A stretch of 64,000 nt of DNA from Acephala macrosclerotiorum (taxonomy: Eukaryota; Ascomycota; Leotiomycetes; Helotiales; Mollisiaceae), in assembly GCA_014904845.1 (NCBI GenBank), contig MU119394.1, forward strand, positions 1 through 64,000, read 5' to 3'. How positions within the stretch are numbered: position 1 is the first letter of the stretch; every line of letters begins with the position of its first letter. This document shows, piece by piece, positions 45,056-55,827 of this stretch. The notes beneath the pieces are model-generated. The model saw nothing but the letters and a program-made list of their open reading frames with translations, made no database searches and was not told the origin of the DNA. The position numbers were made by a program, and so were the translations under genes.

Positions 45056-45774
45056 ATGATCCTCCGTGTCATTCTCCATGTTCTCGCAAACCCAAAATAC
45101 GACAAGCATCTCATATCGAACACAATGTCGATCCCCGTTTCTCGAACTCATCTACCCCGCCTGTTAAGAGCGCAGGTAAGCGCCAGACCGGATGTCCGTC
45201 ATGACCGTAGCCACCTTCATACTCGGAATATATGCAAATTCGCGTGTGCAAGACCAAACAGAGAAGTGCCAGCAAGGCAATGTACTGTACGTCATACGCC
45301 AGATTTCTCCAATCCAGACAGAAACCGAAATCAATTCGCAATGTTTCCGGCTAAGTCGAAAATCCAAAAGTCGCGGAATCTGCAAGGCGGTCAAACCCCA
45401 TCAAGGAGCACAGGAAGAGTTACAGACCAACTTCGAACCAGGAAAGAGCGGACAAGAGGAAGGGATCCGAGCCCAAGCCCTCTTTTATCAAAAGCAAGTT
45501 TCAAGAGCTCTTTCCTAGAGGGCGCCCAAGCCAGCAAGTTGGGAAGCAGACCTGCTGCTGCACGAGAGGAAAGAAGGAAGCGGGATTTAATCATGCAAGT
45601 TTGGCAGAACTCACGGACAGCATTTATGAGATTGTACTGAATGGGAGAGCTCAGACACAAAAGAAGAAAGATGAAATACAGGAAGAAAGGACGAGAGGTA
45701 TAGAAGAAGAGGTGCACGGTCATTGGAAGCCTGAAGATTCTTCGGATATTGATTCGGCGCTCAATGATGATTGA
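45056..45774 (+). CDS. Possible gene of unresolved structure
   Basis: A 194-codon ATG frame (45056-45640) overlaps a second frame without ATG (about 45362-45774) that ends LAELTDSIYEIVLNGRAQ and a Lys/Glu-rich, acidic C-terminus. The latter looks more like protein. A short leader MSIPVSRTHLPRLLRAQ at 45125, directly followed by GTAAGC, resembles a mitochondrial presequence exon, and VATFILGIYAN nearby could be a membrane helix. A spliced gene joining these is plausible but I cannot fix the exons. The opposite-strand 220-codon frame (45391-46053) is judged spurious. Confidence 0.3.
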
Positions 45775-45779
45775 GAATG

Positions 45780-46940
45780 ACGGCTCTCTCATTCCCTCGT
45801 CTTCCCGATTCCCTCCTTTCATTGTAAGGGGTGTGTATTGACTTTTCAATTGAATTCGAGACTCTCCTTTCGTTATTTTGATTGAATGTGAGATGTACGT
45901 GAGTGATGATTCCTCAGGTTCTCGAGGCAAAGGGTTACCAATCCGTCCCTTCCCCAATGGGCACCAAAGTCGCGGCAGCCAAACCCGATTCAAAGACCGG
46001 CACACGACCACTTCGTAATTCGCACCGTCATTTTCACATTCAGATGTCGACATGCCTCACTTCTCACGTTGCAGAATCGTCGACTCTTGAGACAAAACAA
46101 GCCAGTTTCTTACCAAATATCAAACTGATGGCGAAGGCATTTCACTGGGTTCCGACGAAATAAGGCCCTGGGGAATTGAGGAGAGGAAGAAGACCCCCCT
46201 ATCTTAATTCAGACGATGAGGATTGTGTTCGTAAAATTGCAAAGTGTATGATTGGCACATGCTATTTTGGGCCTTCTGAAAGCGAGGCGTATTGGAAGAT
46301 TATGGCATTAGGGACCGTAGAATGCAATATCCGGGGTTTGGATGTAGAATCAGGGCTCTAAACCCAGCAAGAACAAGAAACTAGAGCTTTGAGCCGTGTA
46401 ATAAAACCATTGCTTTTAAATCTGCTAGCCCTCTATGTGAGAGTCTTCAACTACCTACGTGCCCACCACGAAATGTGCCGTCGCTCCTCCGAAATTATTC
46501 TCAAGGTATCAACCACTGGACTTTCCTTAACTCACGAGTCCATTAGACCAAAGCACCTCTCCCATCCACTCAAGGTATTACAGCCCTCTGCTCGTGATTT
46601 ACTCTACCTTCCGGTAACAACCTCTTGCCCTTCCCGCTCACTTTCACTCCCAACCTCCCAATGTTATGTCTTGCCTTCGATCACGTGCCAAACCCTCCTT
46701 TGGATTTCAATCAGCCAGACCATCCTCAAGCTAGCCAACTTCATGTAACCAGAAAGAGAAGCTCTAGAAATCGAGCCTCGAAAAGAGAGATTGCTAACAG
46801 ATTTAAATGCTTTTTTCTCTTCTAACCAGACACTCGCTCTCTTGCAGCCCCCTCGCATAATCCTCCCTGAAAAGACTGGAAACTACATTAATTCACAAAA
46901 AAATATTGAAAGGGAGGGGGCGTGGTCCAGGTGTGAGTGA
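45780..46940. other. Intergenic
   Basis: Only short frames lacking motifs; nothing supportable. Confidence 0.4.
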
Positions 46941-47676
46941 ATCAACATTCAGTATCAGACCAAAAAATGTTAAAGGAGGACCTGCGCCTGAACACACAAA
47001 CCACCAAGTTCAGCACGCGCAGAGTTGACGCTGTAAACTCTTTGTCCGACTTCAAAGCTGTGGTCGCGTTGACATCGGAGAGTTCAGGTGCGACGGTATC
47101 AGCTGGAAGATCGGTGGTTGCGAAGTGGTGGAGTGGCATTCTGGGATTTTTTCTGAATAAATGACTATTGGATGCGAAAGGGAAAGGAACAGGTTGAACT
47201 TACAAAGCGTATTGCTCACGGCCGTCCTCGGCAGCAGCATAGTCCTAAAGCTTCTTGCTCCATACCGAGTACTCGACTTCCGGAACTTCACACCCATACG
47301 TCTCTAATGTAGCAAGGTACTGGCTGCAGGTCAGTCTTGGGTGTGAAGTAGTTTGTGCTACACCAAGAGGTATTTTCGGTGGTGATAGTGCAGCGGCAAT
47401 CACGATTCTCGCAACATGGCTGCCGGGCACCATGTTTACTGTATTCGAGATCTTGGGTCGGCATCCAAGCTGGATGCAGCCCTTTGCCATTCGAATCAGG
47501 AAGTCGTCGGTGTTCGTGACGCCAGAGGTCTTGTCTCCTGTGATGTATCCAGGACGGATGATCGTGCCTCTCAAGCCACGAGCACCTGCTACACGGACGA
47601 GCTATTCGGCTACCCATTTGCTTTGCCCGTAACCGGTGCCAAGGCCTGTAGTACTACCTGATAAGTCGTCTTCTTC

Positions 47677-47684
47677 CAAGAGAA
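47677..47684. repeat. Target-site duplication, left copy
   Basis: CAAGAGAA, identical to 47894-47901 on the other side of the MITE-like element. Confidence 0.88.
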
Positions 47685-47893
47685 TAGGCTGCTCGTTTCC
47701 CCCCCAAATAGGGCCCCACGGCTTGTTTAAATCCTTGCATCAATTAAAACCCGCGAGTAATTTTACCAAAAATCTCGGTTTCCGATTATTTAAGCCTAGG
47801 CCTTTTCGCACTTCTTTACTGAAGCTTATACTACTCAAGCTTCCTCCCGCCGCACCTCCTCGTGGGGCCACATGGGAAAAAACGAGCAGCCTA
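47685..47893. mobile_element. MITE-like hAT-type element inserted in the LYS2 relic
   Basis: 209 bp bounded by inverted repeats: the left end TAGGCTGCTCGTTT is matched by the right end AAACGAGCAGCCTA, and the similarity continues imperfectly inward to GGGCCCCAC versus GTGGGGCC. Perfect 8-bp direct repeats CAAGAGAA flank it (47677-47684, 47894-47901). An 8-bp target-site duplication is diagnostic of the hAT superfamily. No coding capacity, so it is a non-autonomous element. It separates LYS2 segments that normally lie some 15 residues apart. Confidence 0.88.
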
Positions 47894-47901
47894 CAAGAGA
47901 A
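47894..47901. repeat. Target-site duplication, right copy
   Basis: CAAGAGAA, identical to 47677-47684. Confidence 0.88.
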
Positions 47902-50169
47902 CATGGCCAGCTTGTGATTGCTTGACGAAATGTTGGGTGTCGAGTACTGAAGTTAATGAAACGAAAGAGATTTGCTTAGGAGCTCCAGTCGCGCAGAGAG
48001 AGAGAGGATATCGAGTGTGCCTTGCACATTTGCGGGCCTTAGGTTACTATATAGGTAAACCCAATGCACCTGTGCTCCATTATGGACGATTACATTGACT
48101 TCCTTGGCTAGCGTATCCCATACATCTTGTGCCATGCCTAGTCGTGGCTCACCTAGATTGCCGACCACGAAGCTTAAGCGGGACGTCCAGGAAGGATCCC
48201 ATACACCATATGCTTGGCAAGTTTAGGTAACACGGTCCAAGGCAGCTGCGAGATCGAGAGCTTGTACATGTGCGATGGCTTCGTTAATTGGGGGATTGGA
48301 ACGTGTGAGGAGGTCGCGGAGGAGGCAGGCACTCAAGAAGCCAGTGGCGCCAGTGAGGAAAACAGTGAATAGCGTTGAACGGGTGATTTTGGCGTCGACG
48401 GAAGGGAAGGATGCGGGTAGTGTCTTGAGTAGAGTTCTGGTGTCTGCGGCATAATCTTTGACGGAGTCCACTTGCCCATTGGCGTCGCCATTCGTTGGAG
48501 ATAGGCGTCACTCAATCTGGCCTGCGAAGCCTTTGAGGGCTGGGTTCTGGAAGATGACGCTCATGTTGATTTTGAGATCTGTCCATTTCTTGTTGACCTT
48601 GAACAGCATTTGTTATGCTAATATTGAGTATCCACCAATATCGAAAAAGGAATCGTCGAAGCTAATTGTTCGCTCGTCAATTGTAAGAATAAGCGATCCC
48701 CAAATTGCTACAACTTCTTTCTCAGTTGCTGAAAGTTCAACAAAGCTCCCTTCGGTCTGGCAGCAGCAAGTTAGGCTGCATCTGGGAATGGGAGAGTTGG
48801 CTTGTCCTTCTTTCCATTTGGGTTCAAGGGAAACATCTCCAACGGAATGATGACGTCTGGAATCGCATATGATGGGAGCTTCTCCTTCAGATACTGCTTA
48901 ACATCGTCGCCCAAAGGCCGGAACCTGCATAATCTGCCTTGGATGCCCTCATCGGAAGTATCATCTTGCAATCCCTTCTGTTCAAGCCATTTTGACCACT
49001 TCTGCATATCTGGGACGATATAGCTGACAAGTGTGGGCTCTTCATCCTTTTTGCTTCGCACCAAAGTAACATTGTCCAGAACCATAATGTGTTCTGAGAG
49101 ATACTTGTCAATTTTGCCGAGCTCTATCCCGAACCCACGAATCTTGACTTGATCATCTGCACGACTAACACACTCAACATGGCCACTTGGCATGTATCGT
49201 CCAAGATCACCTGAGCGATGCATGCGACCCCGTGGGCCGAAATAGTATTCTCGCCATGGTTCTTCTGCCGTCGACTTCGCGATTTTTTTGTCCTCTTCTA
49301 CCTACTTGACATCGTCAACAAACCAGTTGTGGATGAATTTCGTCTTAGTGAGCTCATCACTTCCAAGGTACCCTTCTGCCAATCCAGCAGCGCGAACATA
49401 AATTTCTCCAATCTCGCCAAGACCACAGATGCGATTGCGGTTTTCTCGGTCAACGATGGGCATTTACATATCCTTCATGCCTTTCCTAGCAGGAATGACA
49501 TTGCTCATATTTGCCAAGTATTCCGGATCCGATGCGCGGCCTGGGATCTCGGAGTAGCTGACTGCGGCTGAATCTCGGTGGAACCATACATGTTGATGAT
49601 GAAGCAGTTCTCTGCAAGTCTTTGCATGGAAACACAGTCTCTCTTGATCAGGATATCTCCAACGTAAAATGCGTGATGCAAAGTGGGAAACTCCGCACTG
49701 GTTCCGCCGACTAGGATTTGACCCATGGCTGGGGTGAGATGAGTTACTGTAGCACCATGGTCTCGCATTCACTCAGCCAACTTTTCACGCTGAATGTCAT
49801 CCTTGGTAAGAACCAAAAGCTGGGCTCCCAAGAAGAGAGGTGTAAGATATCTCATTGAATTGGGGGTGTCATGCGCGATCCTACTCAATATTGTGAACTT
49901 GTCATTCTTTGTGAGACGGAATCGCTCAGCCATCCAGTCGAAGTAATACGCGAGAGAATAATGTCTTCCTCTGATGCCCTTAGGTCGACCCTCGGATCCT
50001 GAAGTAAAAGACAGAGTAGGTGTCGAATCTGGTCCCTCGCTCTTCAGCGAGACTTGCTCTGCCAAGACGTCTTTGCCGTTGATGTTTCCCCCAACAAGAG
50101 TACCATCATCTCCGAGTTCCAATCCTGGCACCTCGGTCCGAAGATGCAGGTGTGTGTGTGGAGAAGTTG

Positions 50170-50909
50170 CTCAGCGAGCGGAATCTGGTGGTAAATTTGT
50201 CAATTGCCTCTTGGGATGAAATATGGACAAGAAAGACCGAGCTTCCAGAGAATTGAGACTGGAATTGCAGTCCAAGATTCTTGAAGAGTGACTCGCGTGA
50301 GATTGACTTATTTTCCAGGAAATTCTCAATCTGGCACGAGCAATTGGGTTGTAGAAAACAGATGCCAACTTATGTTACTCATAGAACCAAAAACAAGCAA
50401 AATAAATTTTGAGTCGTGGTAATGCAAAAGTAAATCTTATTATGCGGAGTCACCTTCGGTCACTCATGTAAAAACTTGGGGGTCTGGAAAATCTTGAGGT
50501 CTGTGTGCTGTCATTGGATGTGCAGCTAAGCATTCTGTGCCTGGCCAAATGAGGATTAGTTCAAAAGGGTGCTGGAGAGACGGAAATAGACATGGAGTGA
50601 GAGAAGGCTGAAAAGGGAGTTGTGAATTGTGTCAAAAGATTACACCAAATATTTCTGCGCCTTCTCCTTCCCTGTCATACCATTCCACGCTTCATCTACA
50701 TCTTGTATATCCTGCGTTTAATTCTTCTGATTTTTGTTATTTACCTAACTCGAGATACGCCTTGAGAGACACGTTGCGGCACGTTAGTTCACGAGAAGGA
50801 GAAATACCAACAGAGAGCTATCCCAGCTCTTGTAGACTCGACATCCCGATGCGATCTTAACTGATACCTATCTTGTGGTCGACAATCGCATATATCCACT
50901 TTCTTCACG
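50170..50909. other. Unassigned minus frame and promoter region
   Basis: On the minus strand an open stretch (about 50170-50360) reads IENFLENKSISRESLFKNLG and looks like protein, but it is not LYS2-like and is not recognised. It may be part of another broken gene. The rest is probably the promoter of the + strand gene at 50910. Confidence 0.35.
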
Positions 50910-52766
50910 ATGCCTGTCCAACGCAGTCTTTTCGGTCGGCCTGTGCCAGCAGTGTCTCCACGGCGGATGGCAGTTCTGCTAGGCTCAATAGCAGTATTTG
51001 CAATCTTTACACTTGTATTCACACTTCCAAATTCGATACCCGATGGCCCTTCGCTAGGCAGATTCACAGACCACAAGATTGCGTTGCCCAAGATCCCGAA
51101 ACAATTCTCACCAAGCATCCTCAACCCCTTCCGACAAGCAGCACATCCTCCACCAGTCCAGAAGAATAGCACAAATGGAGAGGTATCATGGCATGCGAAT
51201 TGGAATTGGTTAAGCCCCTTCTCTTCATCGGTTACGCTGGACGAGAATCGATCACTACTGCCGCCTCTCGAGGAGCGTCCTCCCATTTATACCTACTACG
51301 ACCATACTTTGGAGAAAGAGAGCGAGAGTAGGGATGCCGAGAACAAAATACTGGTGACATGGAGAAGAGCGTGGTGGGCTCAGGGGTTTAAGCCGATTAT
51401 TCTGAGTCCGGCAGAAGCTATGAACAACCCTCTCTACGCAGAGCTTCAAATGCATGACATCGAGCCTCAACTCAGGACCGAGATACAGAGATGGCTGGCA
51501 TGGGAGAATATGGGCACTGGCATGCTTTGCAGCTATCTGCTGCTCCCAATGGGCTCTTATGAAGATCCTCTTCTTACATTCCTTCGACGAGGCGACTATC
51601 GACTATTGACGAGATTCGACAAGCTAGGCAGTGGCTTATTTGCAGGACCCAAGGCAGCCATCACAGCCGCTGTGAAGCAAGCATTGGGAAACAAGGAGTT
51701 GAAGGCCGCTAAGGACTTCATCAGTGCAGTCGTACCAGAAACCTTTAAGATCGAGCCCAAACACGAAGCATTAGCATACTACGACACAGTTACGATCAAG
51801 GACAAGTTCGCTAAAATTGCAGACGATATTGTGGAGGGCGGAGCAAACGGGCTGTTGATGCTGAACCAGCTCACGGAGGCGCATCTGCATACCACATGGC
51901 AGAACCTGTTCACAAAAGGAATTGCAGTGCTGAAACCAGAGGCAGAGCATATGACAGCCATGATTGAACCAGCATACAGACTGGCCCAGTTTCTCGCTCA
52001 ATGCCCCGAGTCACCAATGCCAGCATCATGCCCTCCAAATAGACCAAGATGCAAGCCTTGCGTGGCAGCTACCCCACTGAAGCTCACCACTCCACCAGCA
52101 TACCGTAACACAACCGATTTATACACCATCGGCACGGTACCACATCCATACACCAACGCCTTACTGACCTCCTTCCGCGAGAACATCGACGTGAGATGGA
52201 TCCGACGAGAGTCCGAGCGAGACCCCTGGCTCTCAACCCTCACCAAAGAACTTCTCGGCACAGGCGTATCCGGCGCACCACGAGTAATCCAGTTCAAACA
52301 AGCAGTAGCAAGCAACTACGGCACCGCGCATTCCCTCTGGATCACACCTGAGAAAGAGATGCCTGCAGATCTGGACTGGCACTTCGGCTTCACGATTCCC
52401 CGTAACGCTACAGATACTGGGAAATCGGAGACCCCGGTTCCAGGGCCGGAGAGGAGACCGGTTGTGAAACCAGATCCGAAGGATGGGCCTGTACCGAATC
52501 CAGATGATGAGAAGAAGGAGAAAGCTTTGCTGAAGCGAGCTGTTGATTTTGGTGCCGCGAGGACACCAGATGAAGAGAAGCTCAGAGGAGCGATTGAGGC
52601 ATGGAACCTCGCAGATACAGAAGCCTGGAGATTTGCAAGAGCTTTCTTGGCGAGAAGTAGAGTTGAGAGATTGAAGTGGGAAGAAGAGGAGAAGAAATAT
52701 GCTGGTGGAGCAGGTGCTGAGAGGGGCAAAGTGACCGGCTGGGGACGATGGTTTGATGATCGGTAG
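50910..52766 (+). CDS. Conserved fungal type II membrane protein
   Basis: Single exon, 618 aa from ATG 50910. A short basic cytoplasmic tail precedes one membrane helix (MAVLLGSIAVFAIFTLVFTL, about residues 20-40), a Pro-rich stem and a large lumenal domain starting IYTYYDHTLEKESE. The line ILVTWRRAWWAQGFKPIILS resembles the opening fold of glycosyltransferase-like Golgi proteins. A Cys cluster CPPNRPRCKPC lies near residue 370. The C-terminus is Lys/Glu-rich and charged. Topology suggests a Golgi/ER enzyme or glycan-related role, but I know no experimentally assigned function. Intact and well separated from the LYS2 relic. Confidence 0.88.
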   Translation: MPVQRSLFGRPVPAVSPRRMAVLLGSIAVFAIFTLVFTLPNSIPDGPSLGRFTDHKIALPKIPKQFSPSILNPFRQAAHPPPVQKNSTNGEVSWHANWNWLSPFSSSVTLDENRSLLPPLEERPPIYTYYDHTLEKESESRDAENKILVTWRRAWWAQGFKPIILSPAEAMNNPLYAELQMHDIEPQLRTEIQRWLAWENMGTGMLCSYLLLPMGSYEDPLLTFLRRGDYRLLTRFDKLGSGLFAGPKAAITAAVKQALGNKELKAAKDFISAVVPETFKIEPKHEALAYYDTVTIKDKFAKIADDIVEGGANGLLMLNQLTEAHLHTTWQNLFTKGIAVLKPEAEHMTAMIEPAYRLAQFLAQCPESPMPASCPPNRPRCKPCVAATPLKLTTPPAYRNTTDLYTIGTVPHPYTNALLTSFRENIDVRWIRRESERDPWLSTLTKELLGTGVSGAPRVIQFKQAVASNYGTAHSLWITPEKEMPADLDWHFGFTIPRNATDTGKSETPVPGPERRPVVKPDPKDGPVPNPDDEKKEKALLKRAVDFGAARTPDEEKLRGAIEAWNLADTEAWRFARAFLARSRVERLKWEEEEKKYAGGAGAERGKVTGWGRWFDDR

Positions 52767-53510
52767 TACTTGAGCAAGTGAGCGAGCGATTTATTTTCAA
52801 CTGCTGTTCCCATCTGGCATGACTTGGTAGATATGGCTTGGAGTTTTGGGTTGGGAATTGAACATATTCAATTGTTGTAACTGTAATGAACAGGCTGTAC
52901 CATAGAATCAAAAGCTTGAAGACGATACCATTGTTTTCTTTCAAGGCCATGCCTTAATAGTTGTTCCTTGATAACAACTTTGTAGCGCTTGCATTTTCCC
53001 ATTGTCCTGAGGACATTGCCAACTCTGATTCAAGTCCCTCAAATGTAAGTATTGCTTATATCAGAGAGTTTTCACAATCACACCTCGTTTGCCATTCATA
53101 GAAAAACAGACATTCCAAAATCACGCAATTGTATTCTCCAAAAGCAACAATGTATCTCATAAAGTTCCTGGATGTTGAAATCCTCCACAATTTTTATAAT
53201 ATCCCAGCAAACGAAAGAAATTATCCTAGGCCCCAAAATCTATCCTCAAGATGCAACTTTATACTTCTCAATTTTCCCATCATTCCAATGTCTGCAAACC
53301 GCCTGACAAACAAGTCTTTCAGCCAGTCTTTCTAGATGTTGAATCTAGGCGAAAGAATGGAAAAAGAAAGAACAAAGGAGATCCAACCCGTTCTCGTGTC
53401 TATGCAGTAGTATCGCCACCCATCTCGCCGCTCAACTCCCTAGAGTTGATGTCAGCACTCTTCTTTCAAATATCTGCAGAAAGAAAAGCTGTAGATTCCA
53501 GACCGTATTC
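52767..53510. other. Intergenic between convergent genes
   Basis: A + strand frame 53251-53613 overlaps the antisense of the SET gene and is not supported. Nothing else seen. Confidence 0.45.
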
Positions 53511-54539
53511 TTACCTAGAAGTGACGCCACGGCGCTTGCCACCATTGATGCCACCGGTGACTTCATGTCTATGGACTAATCTGTACACGTCAAGTGCATA
53601 TTGGGCAGTCTGAACACTCTTGATTGCTTGCTTCAATACAGCTTGGAGAGCCTGCTCGGTTGCATCCTTTGGCTCTGCATCTCCATTGATCGATTGGACA
53701 TGTCTATCAACTTTGCCGTCTCGCTCCTCCAGCATGCTGCGGATGTGCGCATTGAGGACTATGTCCCAGAATGTTAGTAATGTTCAAGAACATAGCGGGA
53801 ATGCAATACCGACTTACAGTTACCCTCGAGCTGCTCACGGGTCATGTTCTTTGCACCGGAGATGAAGCCACGGCATTTCTCCGCACCACAGAAGCAGTCG
53901 AATCCTTGGGCCATGTCCCATTCCGTGCTTGGGTAGAAGAAGGTGAGTTCATCGCCCGCCTTGAGTCCCTTGGGACCAGCAATGATTGAGAGCGAGGAAA
54001 TGTCGAAGATCTGTCACTGGTTAGTGGGTTGTCAGCTTACGACTTTTGGGCATATATAAGTTCTAAAAATAAATGAAACATTGATAGAGGGGAGGGGAAA
54101 GGAGAAGGGGAAGGGAGGGAAAATAGCACAAAGCGTTTTGAAAAGATGGGTCGGAAGCGAAGCACTTCTCGTGAAAGGAACAGGATGGCAAAGTCTGTGA
54201 TCAAATCTAACGCTCTCCACCTTAAAATTTTCAAGGAAGCTGAGAGTATCAATAAAAGAACTGAGATGGAGTACTAACCACACTAGGCTCGCAGCTATGG
54301 TTGATGTAGACCAGATCGCTGTTAAGATTTATATGCTGGTCGGTATCAATTTGGACGGTAGCATAGGTTGGCTCATCTACATGAGTACAGGGAGGGAAGG
54401 TGAACTTGGCGAAGAGAGCATAAGGTGGCAGATCAACGAGGGAAATAGACTTGGTGGTGAACTCCTTTTCCTTGTTGATAAGGACATTTTGGACGGTGGG
54501 ATGCGAGGGTTGGACCCAGTGGGGGATGAGTGGCGCCAT
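53511..54539 (-). CDS. Small SET-domain protein
   Basis: complement(53511..53758, 53818..54010, 54279..54539), 233 aa. The short intron has TACTAAC/CATAG signals. The other intron is 268 bp with GTTAGT/CAG. Motifs: LPPYALFAKF, LVYINHSCEPSV (the NHSCxPS cofactor motif), KGLKAGDELTFFYPSTEW with the catalytic Tyr, and FDCFCGAEKCRGFISGA, the post-SET zinc motif (CxC...C). The C-terminus is a helical tail (HVQSINGDAEPKD, then KSVQTAQYALDVY). Probably a lysine methyltransferase of a fungal-specific short family. The final Arg codon sits on a GTAAG donor, so a last tiny exon is possible. Confidence 0.82.
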
Positions 54540-55827
54540 AATATTGGATGTTTCGATGTTGACGGTATGGGCTTGAGATCGTGAAGTAACCTTGCGACGC
54601 GTCAGTCCATGTATTATCCAAAATCACTCGGAATCTTTGCTCAAATGCTTGGGAATCTCAAAAGTGCAAGAAGAAATGCGCTTGAAAATGTGTGTCGAAG
54701 TCGTTGAAAAGTTAAAAGGAAGCAATTAGACGAGAGTCTATATCCAGCTCAAAGACGTTGTGAATCTGTGACAAGCCGAAGACCAGTCTACGAGAATCCG
54801 GCCGGCCGGATTAGGAAAGAATGAGGCTTTATAGATACCCGAAAGACGCAATTTGAGCAGCCACTCACAGCCTGATGCGTAAATCTGAAGATTCAGTCGC
54901 TTTCACAACGAGATATTTTATTAGAGAAAATTGACTTTGAGTCTTTGTTAAGTAAAGTCGTGCTAATATTTCTTCTGATGATGGTTGGGTTCTTTGGCGG
55001 GGTAATTTCAGGGTGCCTTTCAAAAACTCTTCTCTCTTTATGCCAAAGAAATGCAAGCAAAAAGCTTGTCTTGAGCTGAAGATATCCTGACAGATCGAAA
55101 AGGAAGAGTGGAAAATATCACATGCGATCTCTGAAATCTGATCGGATAGAAGGAGCAGAAAAAGATCATGTGTCACGAAGATGCAGGTACGAAGCGCCAT
55201 TTTCCAGGGTGTTTTGGTGGGGCGGAAGGAGGGACCGAGGTTGGGGTTCTGAGTGCCGAGAGGAGAGGGCTTGGCAGAGTTGAAAGGGGAGTTAAGAGGA
55301 AGCGAGTATAATAGGGGGTGTAAACCCTCTCTTCTTTCTCTATCGACTACTGAGTTGTACTGGCTGTTTTCAATCTCTGTGCCTCGTTGCAGCATGCCCG
55401 AGTTCCTGCAGTTGCGCTCAGCAACACCAATCGCTCTTCTGATCGTTATCGCAGGTCAAGCGGTCTAGACCCCCGAACTGCTTAGAATACCTGTATATTT
55501 CTGTTCCTGTGCAACTCCATATGCAGCCACAAACTGCAAAAGCTTGATTCTCGCTTTACCCAGGAAGTTGGCTCGTCTGAAATAGGGGAGCGGTTGGACG
55601 AAGCCCCTGTCTTCTAAGCGAGCTACGTCACTTCCAAACTTGACGTATCCTCAGCTCACCAAAAGGGACCGGAGCTTGAAATATTGTACTCAGTGGATCG
55701 GTACGGTTGAGAAGGTTCAAGTAGTCCTTTCATTTCCAAAATTCTATTCTTTCTCTTCGTCTTTCTTCAGTTTTGCTACTTGCGTTTGCTTTGACCCAAA
55801 CTTTGACAGGACGCAGCCTCAATCAAG
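54540..55827. other. Intergenic, includes promoter of the dehydrogenase gene
   Basis: A 176-codon minus frame (54865-55395) lacks an ATG start and motifs; I regard it as chance. Pyrimidine-rich sequence precedes 55828. Confidence 0.4.

Larger units (their letters stand above)
46942..50165 (-). pseudogene. LYS2: Alpha-aminoadipate reductase (LYS2-type), 5'-truncated and broken
   Basis: Minus-strand fragments follow the LYS2 order: adenylation domain with [36 protein letters not shown] and INMYGSTE; GEIYVRAAGLAEGYLG; PSYAIPDVIIPLEMFPLNPN; then the reductase domain with FLTGATGFLSACLLRDLLTR, VIVHNGAQVHWVY, GTGYGQSKWVAE, GTIIRPGYITGDK; and finally MPLHHFATTDLP. In-frame stops include TGA at 49769-49771 (Trp of the LAEW motif) and a TAG after SKWVAE. 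Frameshifts occur near 49570 and around 48480-48770, where the carrier-protein region is unreadable. The first third of the adenylation domain is missing: similarity starts near 50165. The family makes alpha-aminoadipate semialdehyde in fungal lysine synthesis (EC 1.2.1.95). A functional copy must exist elsewhere if the strain is prototrophic. Confidence 0.93.

Noticed and set aside
45391..46053. 220-codon minus-strand open frame
   Set aside because: No ATG-supported protein-like structure; it is opposite the more coherent + strand frames and has low-complexity hydrophobic and Arg-rich runs.
54865..55395. 176-codon minus frame
   Set aside because: No ATG start near the beginning and no recognisable domain; composition is unremarkable.
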